Part shown: in pieces, positions 36,381 through 45,684 of the stretch
Numbering within the stretch: position 1 is the stretch's first letter
Layout of the letters: each line of letters opens with the position of its first letter
DNA from: Rhodococcus sp. 14-2470-1b
GTDB taxonomy: Bacteria > Actinomycetota > Actinomycetes > Mycobacteriales > Mycobacteriaceae
Length of the DNA stretch: 64,000 bases
Reading direction: 5' to 3'
Assembly: GCF_002259415.1 (NCBI RefSeq)
Contig: NZ_NPFY01000004.1
Span: 124,001 to 188,000 of the forward strand
Notes under the pieces: model-generated
Databases searched by the model: none
Told to the model about the DNA's origin: nothing
Seen by the model: only the letters and a program-made list of their open reading frames with translations
Position numbers and translations under genes: made by a program

Positions 36381-37403
36381 CTACAACCGGACGACCTCAC
36401 CTGTTTCCGCGGCGCGGCGTGCTGCGTCGAGCACCTCGAGGGTGTGGATGACCTCGGACGCAGGGACCGGTTGCGGGCCGTCGCCGCGTACAGCAGCGGC
36501 GAAGTCGCGGTAGTAGTTCTTGTAGCTCCCCTGCGCGGACGGAACCTTCTCTGCACCCGCGTCCGTATGCAGTGTGCCCCAGCGATTTTCCAGCTCATAC
36601 CCGAATGTATCCGGCTCATCCATCGGGCGACGACCCGCGAAGACGGCCTGCGCCTGAACGTCGGTGCCGTCGGAGTAGTAACTGCCGTCCGTGCCGTACA
36701 CCCGCAGCTGACGTGCCTGGAAGTGGTTCACCTTGGTGGCCGACAAGGTCGAATGCACACCGCCCACGTGATCGAGATCGACGACGAACGCGCTGTCGGT
36801 TCGGTCGTCGCCCTCGCCTGCCCAATCCATGCGTGCATACACGCTGGTGGCGGGACCGAACAGCCACAGCGCCTGATCCACCAGATGCGATCCCAGGTCG
36901 CGGAGCAATCCACCGGTCGGTCCGAGTTCGAGCGTGGCGGGTTCGTCGAGATCGAACCTCGACTCCACTCGCCAGATCCGGCCGAGCTTGCCGCTGTCGA
37001 TCACCCCGCGCAGGGTGAGGATGTCTGCATCCCACCGCCTGTTCTGGAAGACACTGAGCAGTACCCCGGCGTCGGCCGCGGCATCCACGAGGACCTGACC
37101 GCCCTGGGGGTCGGGCGCGAAAGGCTTGTCGGCGACGACGTGCACACCACGCGCGACGGCCTCGAGAACCAGCTCCCGACGCGTCTCGGGTGGGGTCGTG
37201 ATGGTCACGGCGTCGACGCCCGCGTCGATCAACTCGGTCAGGCTTCCGTACACCGGGGTGCCCGGCGCATCGAGTTCGACCTGAGCCGCACGTTCGGGAG
37301 AACGCGTGACGATGCCGACGAGTTCGACCCCCTCCGCTGCCTGCACGAACGGCACATGAAAGTACCGTCCTCCGACGCCGTATCCGACGACTCCCAAACG
37401 CAT
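36381..37403 (-). CDS. Gfo/Idh/MocA-family oxidoreductase
   Basis: A 340-residue NAD(P)-dependent enzyme. ATG at 37403 with AAGGAG 6 bases upstream. Rossmann 'RLGVVGYGVGGRYFH' at the start and 'VVADKPFAPD' with the family's Glu/Asp-Lys-Pro motif near residue 95. Likely acts on a sugar or inositol-type substrate. Operon with the LLM gene. Confidence 0.87.
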   Translation of the reverse strand: MRLGVVGYGVGGRYFHVPFVQAAEGVELVGIVTRSPERAAQVELDAPGTPVYGSLTELIDAGVDAVTITTPPETRRELVLEAVARGVHVVADKPFAPDPQGGQVLVDAAADAGVLLSVFQNRRWDADILTLRGVIDSGKLGRIWRVESRFDLDEPATLELGPTGGLLRDLGSHLVDQALWLFGPATSVYARMDWAGEGDDRTDSAFVVDLDHVGGVHSTLSATKVNHFQARQLRVYGTDGSYYSDGTDVQAQAVFAGRRPMDEPDTFGYELENRWGTLHTDAGAEKVPSAQGSYKNYYRDFAAAVRGDGPQPVPASEVIHTLEVLDAARRAAETGEVVRL

Positions 37404-37635
37404 GAGATCTCCTTTTGTTAGGACAACCGCACACATTACTCGCTAGCGAACTGCGTAACCACAGAGTCTGCTTCCGACCGCCCGAGCGGTGAACCCGTCA
37501 CACGAGTCGCGGCGGTGATGAACAAGCCGTGCGCAGCCTGGGCATCGCGCTGGTTGTTGCGGGCAATATCCACTCTGCGGTCGCAAAGTATGTGTTTCAA
37601 TCGACTCGCGGTTTCGATTGGAGGGGTTGAACACG

Positions 37636-38220
37636 ATGACCAGTGCGCTGAGGTCGTCCGAGGTGCACTACGAGTGGGCCGTCGACGCGATGGAATCACT
37701 CGCCGTCAAAGGCATCGTCAAGGTCGTGATCGCGTTCGCGACACTTGCCATGGCAATCGTCGTCACGCTGGAAATGGTGTTCGGCTACGGCGCCACGACA
37801 CCCATTCCCTCTGCAGTCCAGTGGATATCGATGATGACGGCGTATGCGATGGGACTGTTCTGGCTGTTCGGCCCGTGGCCAACCCTGAACCAGGCATTCG
37901 CGTTCGTCACGATCGCCAACATCGCCATCTTCTCCGCGACGATCGTTGCCGACTTTCCGCCGGAGATCACCCTCGGAAAGACAGCATTCTTCATCGAGAT
38001 CGGGATGTTCGTCGGATTCTTCTTCGAGAAGTGGATGCTCGCCGCGCACATTCTGTTGTGCGTTGCCGCCACCACCTTCATCGCCGTGTACGTCGTCGCC
38101 TACAAGGATGTGGCGGTCTTGATGTCCTTTGTCGTCTGGTCTCCCGTGGTGGTCTCCATCGGCGGCTTCGTACTTCTACTGCACTTCGCAGCACGATCGA
38201 TGCGGCTCGAATTCGAGTGA
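37636..38220 (+). CDS. Orphan multi-helix membrane protein, sensor-domain-like
   Basis: A 194-residue protein; ATG at 37636 with GGAGGGG 9 bases before. Six hydrophobic helices ('HYEWAVDAMESL' leads to the first). The architecture resembles the membrane half of actinobacterial GGDEF proteins, but the frame ends within about 10 residues of the last helix and no cytosolic domain follows in any frame I can see. Either a free-standing sensor or a truncated cyclase. Confidence 0.65.
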   Translation: MTSALRSSEVHYEWAVDAMESLAVKGIVKVVIAFATLAMAIVVTLEMVFGYGATTPIPSAVQWISMMTAYAMGLFWLFGPWPTLNQAFAFVTIANIAIFSATIVADFPPEITLGKTAFFIEIGMFVGFFFEKWMLAAHILLCVAATTFIAVYVVAYKDVAVLMSFVVWSPVVVSIGGFVLLLHFAARSMRLEFE

Positions 38221-38230
38221 GCCCAGCAGC

Positions 38231-38983
38231 TCAGTAGAGCGCCGCGACCAACGCAGGCAGGCCGAGTGCCGCCGTCGTGCGTAGGCGGTGGTCGGCCATG
38301 TCGGAAATCTCGGTTTCCACCGGATTGATCTCGACGACGACGGCACCCGTGCTGCGAGCCATCGCAGGCAGGCCGGCGAACGGAAACACGACACCGGACG
38401 TGCCGACGACGAGCACGAGGTCCGCGTGCTCGACCGCGGAGACCGCTGCCGTCCACTGATCCTGAGGGAGCGGTTCTCCGAACCAGACCGCCCCCGGCCT
38501 CATCGGCCCACCGCAGAACGGGCACTCGGGAGGTACGACGCGTTCGATCTCCTCGTCGACCACGTCCGCCTCCGGCTGCGAGTGCACTCCGCACTCCGAG
38601 CACCGGGGATCGAACAGACTTCCGTGTACGTGAGCGATCACGTGCGAGCCGGCTCGCTCGTGCAGGTCGTCCACGTTCTGCGTGGCAATGTCGAGATGTG
38701 TGCGTCGTTGCCACTCCGTCAGGGCCAGGTGCCCCGCATTGGGCGCCGACCGCCGGACCAGTTCGGCCCGCCAGCGGTACCACCCCCACACGAGGTCGCT
38801 GTCGCGCGCCCAGCCCTCGGGGCTGGCGAGATCGGCGGGATCGAACTGCGACCACAGTCCGGTGTGGGCGTCACGGAACGTCGCGATTCCCGACTCCGCC
38901 GACATTCCTGCGCCCGTCAGAACAGCGACACGGGTTGCCGTGCGCGCGAGGTCGATCACTGCACCGGGAAGCTCCGCGTTCAC
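38231..38983 (-). CDS. Sirtuin NAD-dependent protein deacylase
   Basis: A 250-residue sirtuin. 'GAGMSAESGIATFRD' binds NAD, H120 in 'HVHGSLF' is catalytic, zinc ligands C128, C131, C154 and C157. Y69 and R72 form the YxxR motif of class III sirtuins (CobB, SIRT5), suggesting desuccinylase as well as deacetylase activity. It would counter acylation of metabolic enzymes such as acyl-CoA synthetases. Confidence 0.92.
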   Translation of the reverse strand: MNAELPGAVIDLARTATRVAVLTGAGMSAESGIATFRDAHTGLWSQFDPADLASPEGWARDSDLVWGWYRWRAELVRRSAPNAGHLALTEWQRRTHLDIATQNVDDLHERAGSHVIAHVHGSLFDPRCSECGVHSQPEADVVDEEIERVVPPECPFCGGPMRPGAVWFGEPLPQDQWTAAVSAVEHADLVLVVGTSGVVFPFAGLPAMARSTGAVVVEINPVETEISDMADHRLRTTAALGLPALVAALY

Positions 38984-39004
38984 GCGAGCCAGTCTCGCAC
39001 GAGA

Positions 39005-39640
39005 TCAGGATTGGAACCGACGTGCGTGCTCCTCGACGCGTGCGCGGTGATCGGCCCAGAACGCAGCTTCCTCCGACGGCATGTTCTCGTTGCCGAGCGT
39101 GAGGCCGACCGATCCGTCGATCAACTCTCGAAGGATGTCGGCATGCCCTGCATGTCGGTCCATGTCCGCGATGACGTGTACGACGATGCGGTGCAAGGTG
39201 ACGGTGGCCCGTTCACGAGGCCAATGCGGGACCACACCGGTGGCGTCGAGCGGAAGCTCGGCGATGGTGCGGTCCGAGTGTTCCCAGATCTGTCGGTACA
39301 GCCCGACGATGTACTCCGTGGATTCGTCGGCCGTGGCCCACAGGTCCGCGTGCGGGTCCTCGCCCTCCTCTGCCCACGGCACCGCTTCACGGAAGGGCCG
39401 GTCGAACGTCCAGCCGAAGTATCCGAGTTCGACGGCGGTGAGATGCTTGACCAGACCGAGCAGGTTGGTGCCGGTGGGTGTCATCGGACGACGCATGTCG
39501 TACTCGGACAAGCCGTCCAGTTTCCAGAGCAGTGCGTCGCGTCCTGTCTGCAGGTACCTCTGCAGATCTTCCTTGGCCGATTCCGTCATGTACCCCAGCC
39601 TTGCAGACTCGTCCGACACGTACAGATCGTCGCGTTTCAT
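39005..39640 (-). CDS. DinB-family (DUF664) protein
   Basis: Up to 211 residues from the ATG at 39640; an internal ATG at 39589 ('MTESAKEDLQRYLQTGRDAL') matches where homologues usually begin. 'GTNLLGLVKHLTAVELGYFGW' (parts) and the 'HVIADMDRHAGHADILRE' region place three His as metal ligands. DinB proteins are four-helix metal-binding proteins, some being thiol-dependent transferases; role unknown. Confidence 0.85.
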   Translation of the reverse strand: MKRDDLYVSDESARLGYMTESAKEDLQRYLQTGRDALLWKLDGLSEYDMRRPMTPTGTNLLGLVKHLTAVELGYFGWTFDRPFREAVPWAEEGEDPHADLWATADESTEYIVGLYRQIWEHSDRTIAELPLDATGVVPHWPRERATVTLHRIVVHVIADMDRHAGHADILRELIDGSVGLTLGNENMPSEEAAFWADHRARVEEHARRFQS

Positions 39641-39736
39641 TACCGTTTCGAGACCCGGTGACCCGAAACGGACACTACGGACTCGATCGAATCCTCTTGC
39701 ACCACAATGGATCACAACGATTTTCGAGAACGGACG

Positions 39737-39763
39737 TTACATTATCGTGATGTTTGTTATAAA
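39737..39763 (+). promoter_or_regulatory. AT-rich promoter-like region upstream of the STAS gene
   Basis: TTACAT and TATAAA in an unusually AT-rich stretch of the 205-base gap, with a 15-base spacing that is short of ideal. The AT-richness is striking for this window, and the region is the likely promoter for the STAS-DICT pair. Confidence 0.3.
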
Positions 39764-39846
39764 TTCGTTATTGTTCGTGCATCCCTACGGATACCTTGGT
39801 CCGTCACGATGATTGCGGAGAACAAGTATCGACTCGGGAGGAACAG

Positions 39847-40176
39847 ATGACGCACGTTCTGCTCGACCAGGAGACCGAGGTACAGAGCTCGGCGTCGGCA
39901 TCGACGCTGGTCGTGTCCGGTGACATCGATCTGATCACTGCACCGTCCTTCGCTCGTCGTCTGAACGAGGCCCTCGAGCAGAACCCACACGTCATGCTGG
40001 ACATGTCCGGTGTCACGTTCTTCAGCAGCGCAGGCGTCGACGTGCTCGCGTCGGTCGACACCGCTGGGGGCCGGACGCTGACGATCACCTCCTGCCCCCT
40101 CGCGGTCGGGCGAACGCTGGACGTGCTCGGATGGCCGTCTCATCTTCGTCTCCTCGCGAGCGCATCACACACGTGA
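39847..40176 (+). CDS. STAS-domain anti-anti-sigma-factor-like protein
   Basis: A 109-residue STAS protein; ATG at 39847 with GGGAGG 5 bases upstream. The 'MLDMSGVTFFSSAGVDVLAS' motif has the Asp-x-Ser site phosphorylated by anti-sigma kinases in SpoIIAA/RsbV. No kinase or sigma factor is adjacent. It is 34 bases upstream of an EAL-like/DICT protein and likely in one operon. Confidence 0.87.
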   Translation: MTHVLLDQETEVQSSASASTLVVSGDIDLITAPSFARRLNEALEQNPHVMLDMSGVTFFSSAGVDVLASVDTAGGRTLTITSCPLAVGRTLDVLGWPSHLRLLASASHT

Positions 40177-40210
40177 TCCTTTCGCCCCACACGAGAACAA
40201 CAGGTACCCG

Positions 40211-41176
40211 GTGAGTTCCCCTCGGTTCGCTCCTGGTGACGTGATTCCGGTCGAGCTCGACCCGGGGCACACCACCTCTCGCTCGACGGGGGTTCTCGCC
40301 GACGCAGTCGTGATCGACCACGTCGCGTTCTCGCGCAATCCGGCATCGGTACTGAGCACGGTCGAATCGGCGCGTGCGCAAGCGCGGCCGGTCGCGCTCG
40401 ACGGTGTCGGCACGGGACCGGAGTCACTTGCCCTGCTTCCGCTGATCGAGCCGGATGTCATCATCCTCGCGCCCGAGATGACCGGTAGCGCGACCGACGT
40501 CGCCGCGGCCAGAGCACTGCACGTCCTTGCTGCGCAGGCCGAGCGCACCGGAGCTGTCGTCGTGGCACGGGGCGTGGATTCCGATCGAGACCGGGACAGA
40601 GCACTGGCGCTCGGAGCCACGTTCGGCCTGGGCGATCTCTTCCGTACCGACGGTGGCGACGCGCGCCCGGACGCGGTGACACCACCGACGTGGAACACCC
40701 CGTCCAGCGATCACACGTCCGCGTTCGTCATCGCGTCGACCGACCAGACGACGACGGTCAGCACGAAGAAACTGCTCGTGCAGATGAGCATGCACATCGA
40801 GGCACAGGCCTCCGACGCAGGTCCGGACACCCTGGTGCTGGGGACATTTCAGCATTCGCGGCACTTCACTGCGCGCACGAGGCGCAGATGGCGCACCCTC
40901 GCGGGCCGGACCGCGTACACCGGCGTCTACGGCATCGGGCTCGGAGAGCTGGCAGTGCCCGGCATCGTCGGGTCGTCTCTCGACGCCTCGGACGACCTGG
41001 TCGACGAATGGAACGTCGTGGTGCTCGGGCAGTTCTTCTGCTGCGTACTGTCGGCCCGGGACCTGCACCGAGGCGAGGACGATCCCGACCGCGAGTTCGA
41101 GTACGCCATCACGCACGACCGGGCGACGGTCGTGCGGTGCGCTCGGACCGTGTTGTCACGGTCCGAGCCCCGCTGA
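40211..41176 (+). CDS. EAL-like/DICT sensory protein
   Basis: A 321-residue, two-part protein. About residues 45-150 look like the C-terminal part of an EAL domain ('PVALDGVGTGPESLALLPLI', 'GAVVVARGVDSDRDRDRALALG') but without the N-terminal EAL motif and with DDFG changed, so phosphodiesterase activity is doubtful. About 165-315 match the DICT domain of actinobacterial signalling proteins ('TLVLGTFQHSRHFTARTRRR', 'DEWNVVVLGQFFCCVLSARDL'). It probably senses a signal and passes it to the STAS protein. GTG start. Confidence 0.75.
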   Translation: MSSPRFAPGDVIPVELDPGHTTSRSTGVLADAVVIDHVAFSRNPASVLSTVESARAQARPVALDGVGTGPESLALLPLIEPDVIILAPEMTGSATDVAAARALHVLAAQAERTGAVVVARGVDSDRDRDRALALGATFGLGDLFRTDGGDARPDAVTPPTWNTPSSDHTSAFVIASTDQTTTVSTKKLLVQMSMHIEAQASDAGPDTLVLGTFQHSRHFTARTRRRWRTLAGRTAYTGVYGIGLGELAVPGIVGSSLDASDDLVDEWNVVVLGQFFCCVLSARDLHRGEDDPDREFEYAITHDRATVVRCARTVLSRSEPR

Positions 41177-41202
41177 TTCACGTGGTTCGGCCGGCCGGCC
41201 GG

Positions 41203-42564
41203 TCAGGATCCGATCGGCTGACCGAAGAGGCCGGCAACCAGATCGCCGACGACGTCCTGCCACACCGGCCAGGTCCGCGAGTCCAGAGCCATCGAGCCGA
41301 CGTCGGTGGTGCGGCAGCCCGGCTCGGCCGGCACTCCGGCGAACCGGTCGCGAAGCCACAGCAGCGCACTCGGCGCAGCAACCACTTCGAGGGTGAGGTG
41401 TTCGCTGAAATGGTCACGCGTGTAGGTGACGCTCGCGTTCGGGTCGGCGCAGTACGTGTCGACGAGCGTGTTCACCGGCCCGACGGGTACCAGCCAGTCC
41501 GGGTTGGATTGGTACATGTACATGGGGAATCGGGGTACGGATTTGCCCATCCGCAACTTGTCGAGTGCGCTCTGCGCTACCGGCTCGCGAAGCGGATCGC
41601 CGGGAGTGTCGAAGAGCCCCTTGAGGTTGACGAACGGTGCGATGGCCGAGTTCCATCCGATGCACAGGTTCTGTTTCGCGCCGAACATCGCCTTGCCCAG
41701 CGGGTTGAGCTTCTGGTCGATGAACTGCGCGAGCTCGGGATCTTCACGGGAGACTCCGATGATGCCGGATGCCACGATTCCTGCACCGAGCGCACTGTTG
41801 GAGTTGTCGACGAGCGCACCCACGTCGGCTGCGATTCCGCCTTCGGCGGCCCCGACGATGTTCAGGTCGGGGGCGTAGCTTTCGTGCAGCTCGGCGGCGT
41901 GACCTGTCGCGATGGATCCGCCGGAGTACCCCATCATTCCGACCTTCGTCTCACGACCGTCCAACCCGAGCGGGTCGAAGTTCTCGGCGGCACGGATTCC
42001 ATCGAGCGTGATCCGCCCGGCGAGAGGGCCTGCCGCGAAGGCCGAGTTCGGCCCTTGGTGGTCGGGCACCACGACAGCCCAGCCCTGAGCCAGGGCGGCC
42101 TGGATTTCCAGGAACTGCGCTCCCCCGGTGATCGCTCCGGTCAGCGGCCAGGGAATGGAGCCCTGCTGCAGCACGTACGACGATGCACAGTAGGCGCCCA
42201 GTGAGTCCTCGGCGATCTGAAAGGACAGCAGTGGCCTGCCCGGAACGTATCCGCGAGGCTTGAGCACGGTGGCCACCGCCGGGATCGCGTCGTCGCGACT
42301 GTCGTTGGACCGGTACGACAGCTGCCAGGCGTCGACGTTGACCGGGAGGACACCGAGGTTCGCCACGTTCACCGGCCGAGACGCGATGATCTGGCCGGGC
42401 TCGGCAGCGGAGACGATCGACTGCTCCGGCGAGTAGAACCCCGTGTCGAACTCCGGAATCGCCGGGAACGCCGGCTGCGCTACCACTGGCGGCGCGGTCG
42501 CGGCCACCGCGACGGCGACGCTCGCAGCCGCAACCACACCGAGAACCACTCTTCGAACGGACAT
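41203..42564 (-). CDS. Secreted lipase, LIP (secretory lipase) family
   Basis: A 453-residue esterase/lipase. An N-terminal signal ('VRRVVLGVVAAASVAVAVAATA' region) ends near Ala-Gln-Pro. The nucleophile elbow GYSGG lies in 'MMGYSGGSIATGHAAEL'. The family includes mycobacterial lipases that act on triacylglycerols or esters at the surface. Preceded by a TetR gene and a perfect palindromic operator. A CGGCCGG-rich run lies between its stop and the DICT gene. Confidence 0.88.
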   Translation of the reverse strand: MSVRRVVLGVVAAASVAVAVAATAPPVVAQPAFPAIPEFDTGFYSPEQSIVSAAEPGQIIASRPVNVANLGVLPVNVDAWQLSYRSNDSRDDAIPAVATVLKPRGYVPGRPLLSFQIAEDSLGAYCASSYVLQQGSIPWPLTGAITGGAQFLEIQAALAQGWAVVVPDHQGPNSAFAAGPLAGRITLDGIRAAENFDPLGLDGRETKVGMMGYSGGSIATGHAAELHESYAPDLNIVGAAEGGIAADVGALVDNSNSALGAGIVASGIIGVSREDPELAQFIDQKLNPLGKAMFGAKQNLCIGWNSAIAPFVNLKGLFDTPGDPLREPVAQSALDKLRMGKSVPRFPMYMYQSNPDWLVPVGPVNTLVDTYCADPNASVTYTRDHFSEHLTLEVVAAPSALLWLRDRFAGVPAEPGCRTTDVGSMALDSRTWPVWQDVVGDLVAGLFGQPIGS

Positions 42565-42581
42565 TCAGCCTCCCCGAAAAC

Positions 42582-42605
42582 AAGTTAGATGTATTTGTCT
42601 AACTT
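42582..42605. promoter_or_regulatory. Perfect palindromic operator before the lipase
   Basis: AAGTTAGA, eight bases, TCTAACTT: perfect 8-base arms, ending 18 bases upstream of the lipase start and 84 bases downstream of the TetR stop. A probable operator for that TetR. Confidence 0.75.
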
Positions 42606-42688
42606 CGACTCCGTGGAGAGTAGATCAGAAGTGACGTGGATTACAACCACCTGATCCCGTGGCCGCTCCGCATGGCCCGCTCGTGCCG

Positions 42689-43321
42689 TCAGTGCAGGAG
42701 CAGCGAGTCGAGGAACCCGACCATGATGTTCGTGAGGTCCTCGACATCGGGTCGCGGATCCGCCGTGCTCCATTGCTGCACGAGCGCGATGAGAGCCCCG
42801 ATGAACGCCGTCGACGCCATCTCGTAACCGCCCGGCGGCACGTAATCCTCACCCACCGCCGACCGGACGGTCAGCGCGAAGAACTCGCGCCACACCGCCC
42901 GCTCGGCCAACCGATGCTCGTCCATGCGTCGACTGACACCGACACTGTCCACGAACGAGATACGTGCCCTCCGTGGATCTTTGCCGATCGACTCGACGTA
43001 CGCCCCCATCGCCGCCGTCGCCAGCTCGTGCGTATCGGAGGCCGCACACCGCGCGACCGCTTCGGTCGTTGCTGTCTTGGCGTCTGCCTGGATCGAGTCG
43101 TACAGCGCGATGAGCGCGTCTTCGCGGCTCGCGAACTCGTCGTAGAACTGCCTGCGCGCCAACCCGGCCGAACGACACAGGTCTGCAACGGAACTGGATG
43201 TGTATCCCTTCTCGGAGAACACGTCGAGCGCGGCGGCGAGAAACTGCGACCGCCTCCGGGAACGACGATCCTCGACGGCGATGCCGCCATAGGTTCGATT
43301 GTCGCCGTCCGCGATGCTCAC
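42689..43321 (-). CDS. TetR-family regulator upstream of the lipase
   Basis: A 210-residue TetR protein; GTG start at 43321, 10 bases after the FdhF-like gene. Helix-turn-helix about 30-75 ('SSVADLCRSAGLARRQFYDEFASREDAL' in parts). The C-terminal domain includes 'RISFVDSVGVSRRMDEHR'. Likely controls the downstream lipase. Confidence 0.87.
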   Translation of the reverse strand: MSIADGDNRTYGGIAVEDRRSRRRSQFLAAALDVFSEKGYTSSSVADLCRSAGLARRQFYDEFASREDALIALYDSIQADAKTATTEAVARCAASDTHELATAAMGAYVESIGKDPRRARISFVDSVGVSRRMDEHRLAERAVWREFFALTVRSAVGEDYVPPGGYEMASTAFIGALIALVQQWSTADPRPDVEDLTNIMVGFLDSLLLH

Positions 43322-43330
43322 CGGACGAGT

Positions 43331-45655
43331 TTAGCCGTGACGGCGGCGTTCCAACCGGACGACGACGGCCTTGGACACCGGAGTGTTGGATTTCCGCGCG
43401 ACGTGGTCGAGCGGAATCAACGGGTTTGTCTCCGGGTAGTAGGCTGCCGCGTTTCCACGAGGCGTGGAATAAGCGACGATTCTGAACTGGTCGGCACGGC
43501 GTTCGGCGACGGTACCGTCGGGAAGTGGCCACTCGGAGACGAGGTCCACCACGTCCCCGTCGGCAAATCCCATCGACACGATGTCGTCGGGATGGACGAA
43601 CACCACCCTTCTGCCACCTTTCACGCCGCGATAGCGATCGTCGAGGCCGTAGATGGTGGTGTTGTACTGGTCATGGCTGCGCATCGTCTGCAGCATCAGC
43701 CGCCCCTCGGGGACCGGCAACCACGTCAACTCGTTGACCGCGAAGTTGGCCTTGCCGGTGGAGGTGTGGAAGGTACGACTGTCGCGGGGAGGATGCGGAA
43801 GCCCGAACCCTTCCTTCTGCCGGACCTTGCGGTTGAAGTCCTCGAAGCCAGGGACGACGCGGGAGATGGAGTCCCGAATCGTGTCGTAGTCGTCGCGGAA
43901 GCTCGCCCACGGCACCGAATGTTCCCTGCCGAACAGCTTTTCGGCGATCCCGCACACGATGGCCACCTCGGATCGCATGAACGCGCTCGACGGCCGAAGG
44001 CCACCGCGCGAGGCATGCACCATCGACATCGAGTCCTCGACGGTCACGAACTGCTTGCCCGACGCCTGCACGTCGCGATCGGTTCGTCCGAGCGACGGCA
44101 GGATCAGAGCGCTGCGGCCGTGGACCAGGTGGCTGCGGTTCAGCTTGGTCGAGACCTGAACGGTCATGGTGCAGTTGCGTAGCGCCGCCTCGGTGACGGC
44201 GGTGTCCGGTGTCGCCGAGACGAAGTTGCCGCCCATGCCCATGAAGAACGCGCCGCGGCCGTCGCGCATGGCTCGTATCGAGTCGACGGCGTCGAGTCCG
44301 TGGTCGCGGGGAGAGTGGATGCCGAACTCGACATCGAGTGCCGCGAGAAACGACTCGGGCATCTTCTCCCAGATTCCCATCGTGCGATCACCCTGGACGT
44401 TCGAATGTCCCCGCACGGGGCAGACACCGGCGCCCGGCTTTCCGATCATCCCGCGCAGTAGCAGCAGGTTCACTGCTTCCTCGATGGTCGCGACGCCGTG
44501 GGTCTGCTGTGTCAGCCCCATCGCCCAGCAGACGATCGTCTTCTCCGACCGGATGAGTGCCTCGGCGGTCTCTCGAATCTCGCGCATCGACAGGCCTGTC
44601 GCCTCCAGCACGACGTCCATGTCCACACCGCGGATGTGGTCGATCCACTCTTCGAAGCCCGCGGTGTAGGCCTCGACGAAGGCCCGGTCGATCACGGTAC
44701 CCGGCGCCTTGTCGTCCGCGTCGACGAGCATCTTTCCCAGGCCCTGGAACAGCGCCATGTCCCCGCCCAGCCGGATCTGCAGGTACTCGTCGGCGATGGC
44801 GACGCCGTCCCCGACGACTCCGCCGACCTTCTGCGGATCCTTGAACCGTCGCAGCCCGGCCTCGACCAACGGATTGATCGCGATGACCCTGGCTCCGTTG
44901 CCTTTTGCTTTCTCCAGGGTGGACAGCATGCGGGGATGGTTCGTTCCAGGATTCTGGCCTGCGATGAGGATGAGGTCTGCGTTCTCGATGTCCGGAACCG
45001 ATACCGAGCCTTTGCCGATTCCGATCGACGCGCTGAGCGCACTCCCCGAGGATTCGTGGCACATGTTGGAGCAGTCCGGCATGTTGTTGGTGCCGTAGGA
45101 CCTGATCAGTAGTTGGTACAGGAATGCAGCCTCGTTCGACGTGCGTCCGGAGGTGTAGAAGATCGCCTGCTCCGGGCCGGAGAGTTGCCTGAGCTCGTCG
45201 GCGATCATGCGCTCGGCGCTGTCCCAGTCGATCTGCTCGTAGTGGGTCGCACCCGGCCGCAGCACCATCGGGTGCGTGATGCGGCCTTGCTGGCCGAGCC
45301 AGTACTCGGTCCGCCCGAGCAGGTCGTCGATCGAGTGCGTCGCGAAAAAGTCCGGTCCGACCGTTCTCCTGGTCGCTTCTTCGGCGACCGCTTTCGCACC
45401 GTTCTCGCAGAACTCAGCGTGCTTGCGGTGCCCGGGCGTCTCCGGCCATGCGCACCCCGGGCAATCGAAACCCTTGCGCTGATTGAGTTTTGCCAGCGAG
45501 TACGCGGTGCGGCCGGGCCCCATCTGCTCGACGCCTCGCTGCAGGGACACGAGCACGGCCGGGACGCCTGCTGCGTAGGACTTGGCTTCGGTGACGACGA
45601 TGGACTTCTCGTCGTACGCGTACTCGTCGGCTGACACGCTACGACGGTGCACCAT
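43331..45655 (-). CDS. FdhF/YdeP-family molybdopterin oxidoreductase
   Basis: A 774-residue molybdoenzyme. 'FDCPGCAWPE' near residue 65 and 'GRTSNEAAFLYQLLIRSYGTNN' (parts) match the YdeP family of formate-dehydrogenase-like enzymes. The C-terminal MoCo-binding domain ends in a Lys/Arg tail. YdeP proteins relate to acid resistance and electron flow, with unproven substrates. No FdhD or electron-transfer partner is nearby. LysR is 30 bases upstream in the same direction. Confidence 0.88.
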   Translation of the reverse strand: MVHRRSVSADEYAYDEKSIVVTEAKSYAAGVPAVLVSLQRGVEQMGPGRTAYSLAKLNQRKGFDCPGCAWPETPGHRKHAEFCENGAKAVAEEATRRTVGPDFFATHSIDDLLGRTEYWLGQQGRITHPMVLRPGATHYEQIDWDSAERMIADELRQLSGPEQAIFYTSGRTSNEAAFLYQLLIRSYGTNNMPDCSNMCHESSGSALSASIGIGKGSVSVPDIENADLILIAGQNPGTNHPRMLSTLEKAKGNGARVIAINPLVEAGLRRFKDPQKVGGVVGDGVAIADEYLQIRLGGDMALFQGLGKMLVDADDKAPGTVIDRAFVEAYTAGFEEWIDHIRGVDMDVVLEATGLSMREIRETAEALIRSEKTIVCWAMGLTQQTHGVATIEEAVNLLLLRGMIGKPGAGVCPVRGHSNVQGDRTMGIWEKMPESFLAALDVEFGIHSPRDHGLDAVDSIRAMRDGRGAFFMGMGGNFVSATPDTAVTEAALRNCTMTVQVSTKLNRSHLVHGRSALILPSLGRTDRDVQASGKQFVTVEDSMSMVHASRGGLRPSSAFMRSEVAIVCGIAEKLFGREHSVPWASFRDDYDTIRDSISRVVPGFEDFNRKVRQKEGFGLPHPPRDSRTFHTSTGKANFAVNELTWLPVPEGRLMLQTMRSHDQYNTTIYGLDDRYRGVKGGRRVVFVHPDDIVSMGFADGDVVDLVSEWPLPDGTVAERRADQFRIVAYSTPRGNAAAYYPETNPLIPLDHVARKSNTPVSKAVVVRLERRRHG

Positions 45656-45684
45656 CGTGACCGCACACGTCCAAGACGTGGCTC

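Noticed and set aside
41188..41202. CGGCCGG run as a terminator
   Set aside because: Simple repeat with no clear stem-loop geometry; not called.
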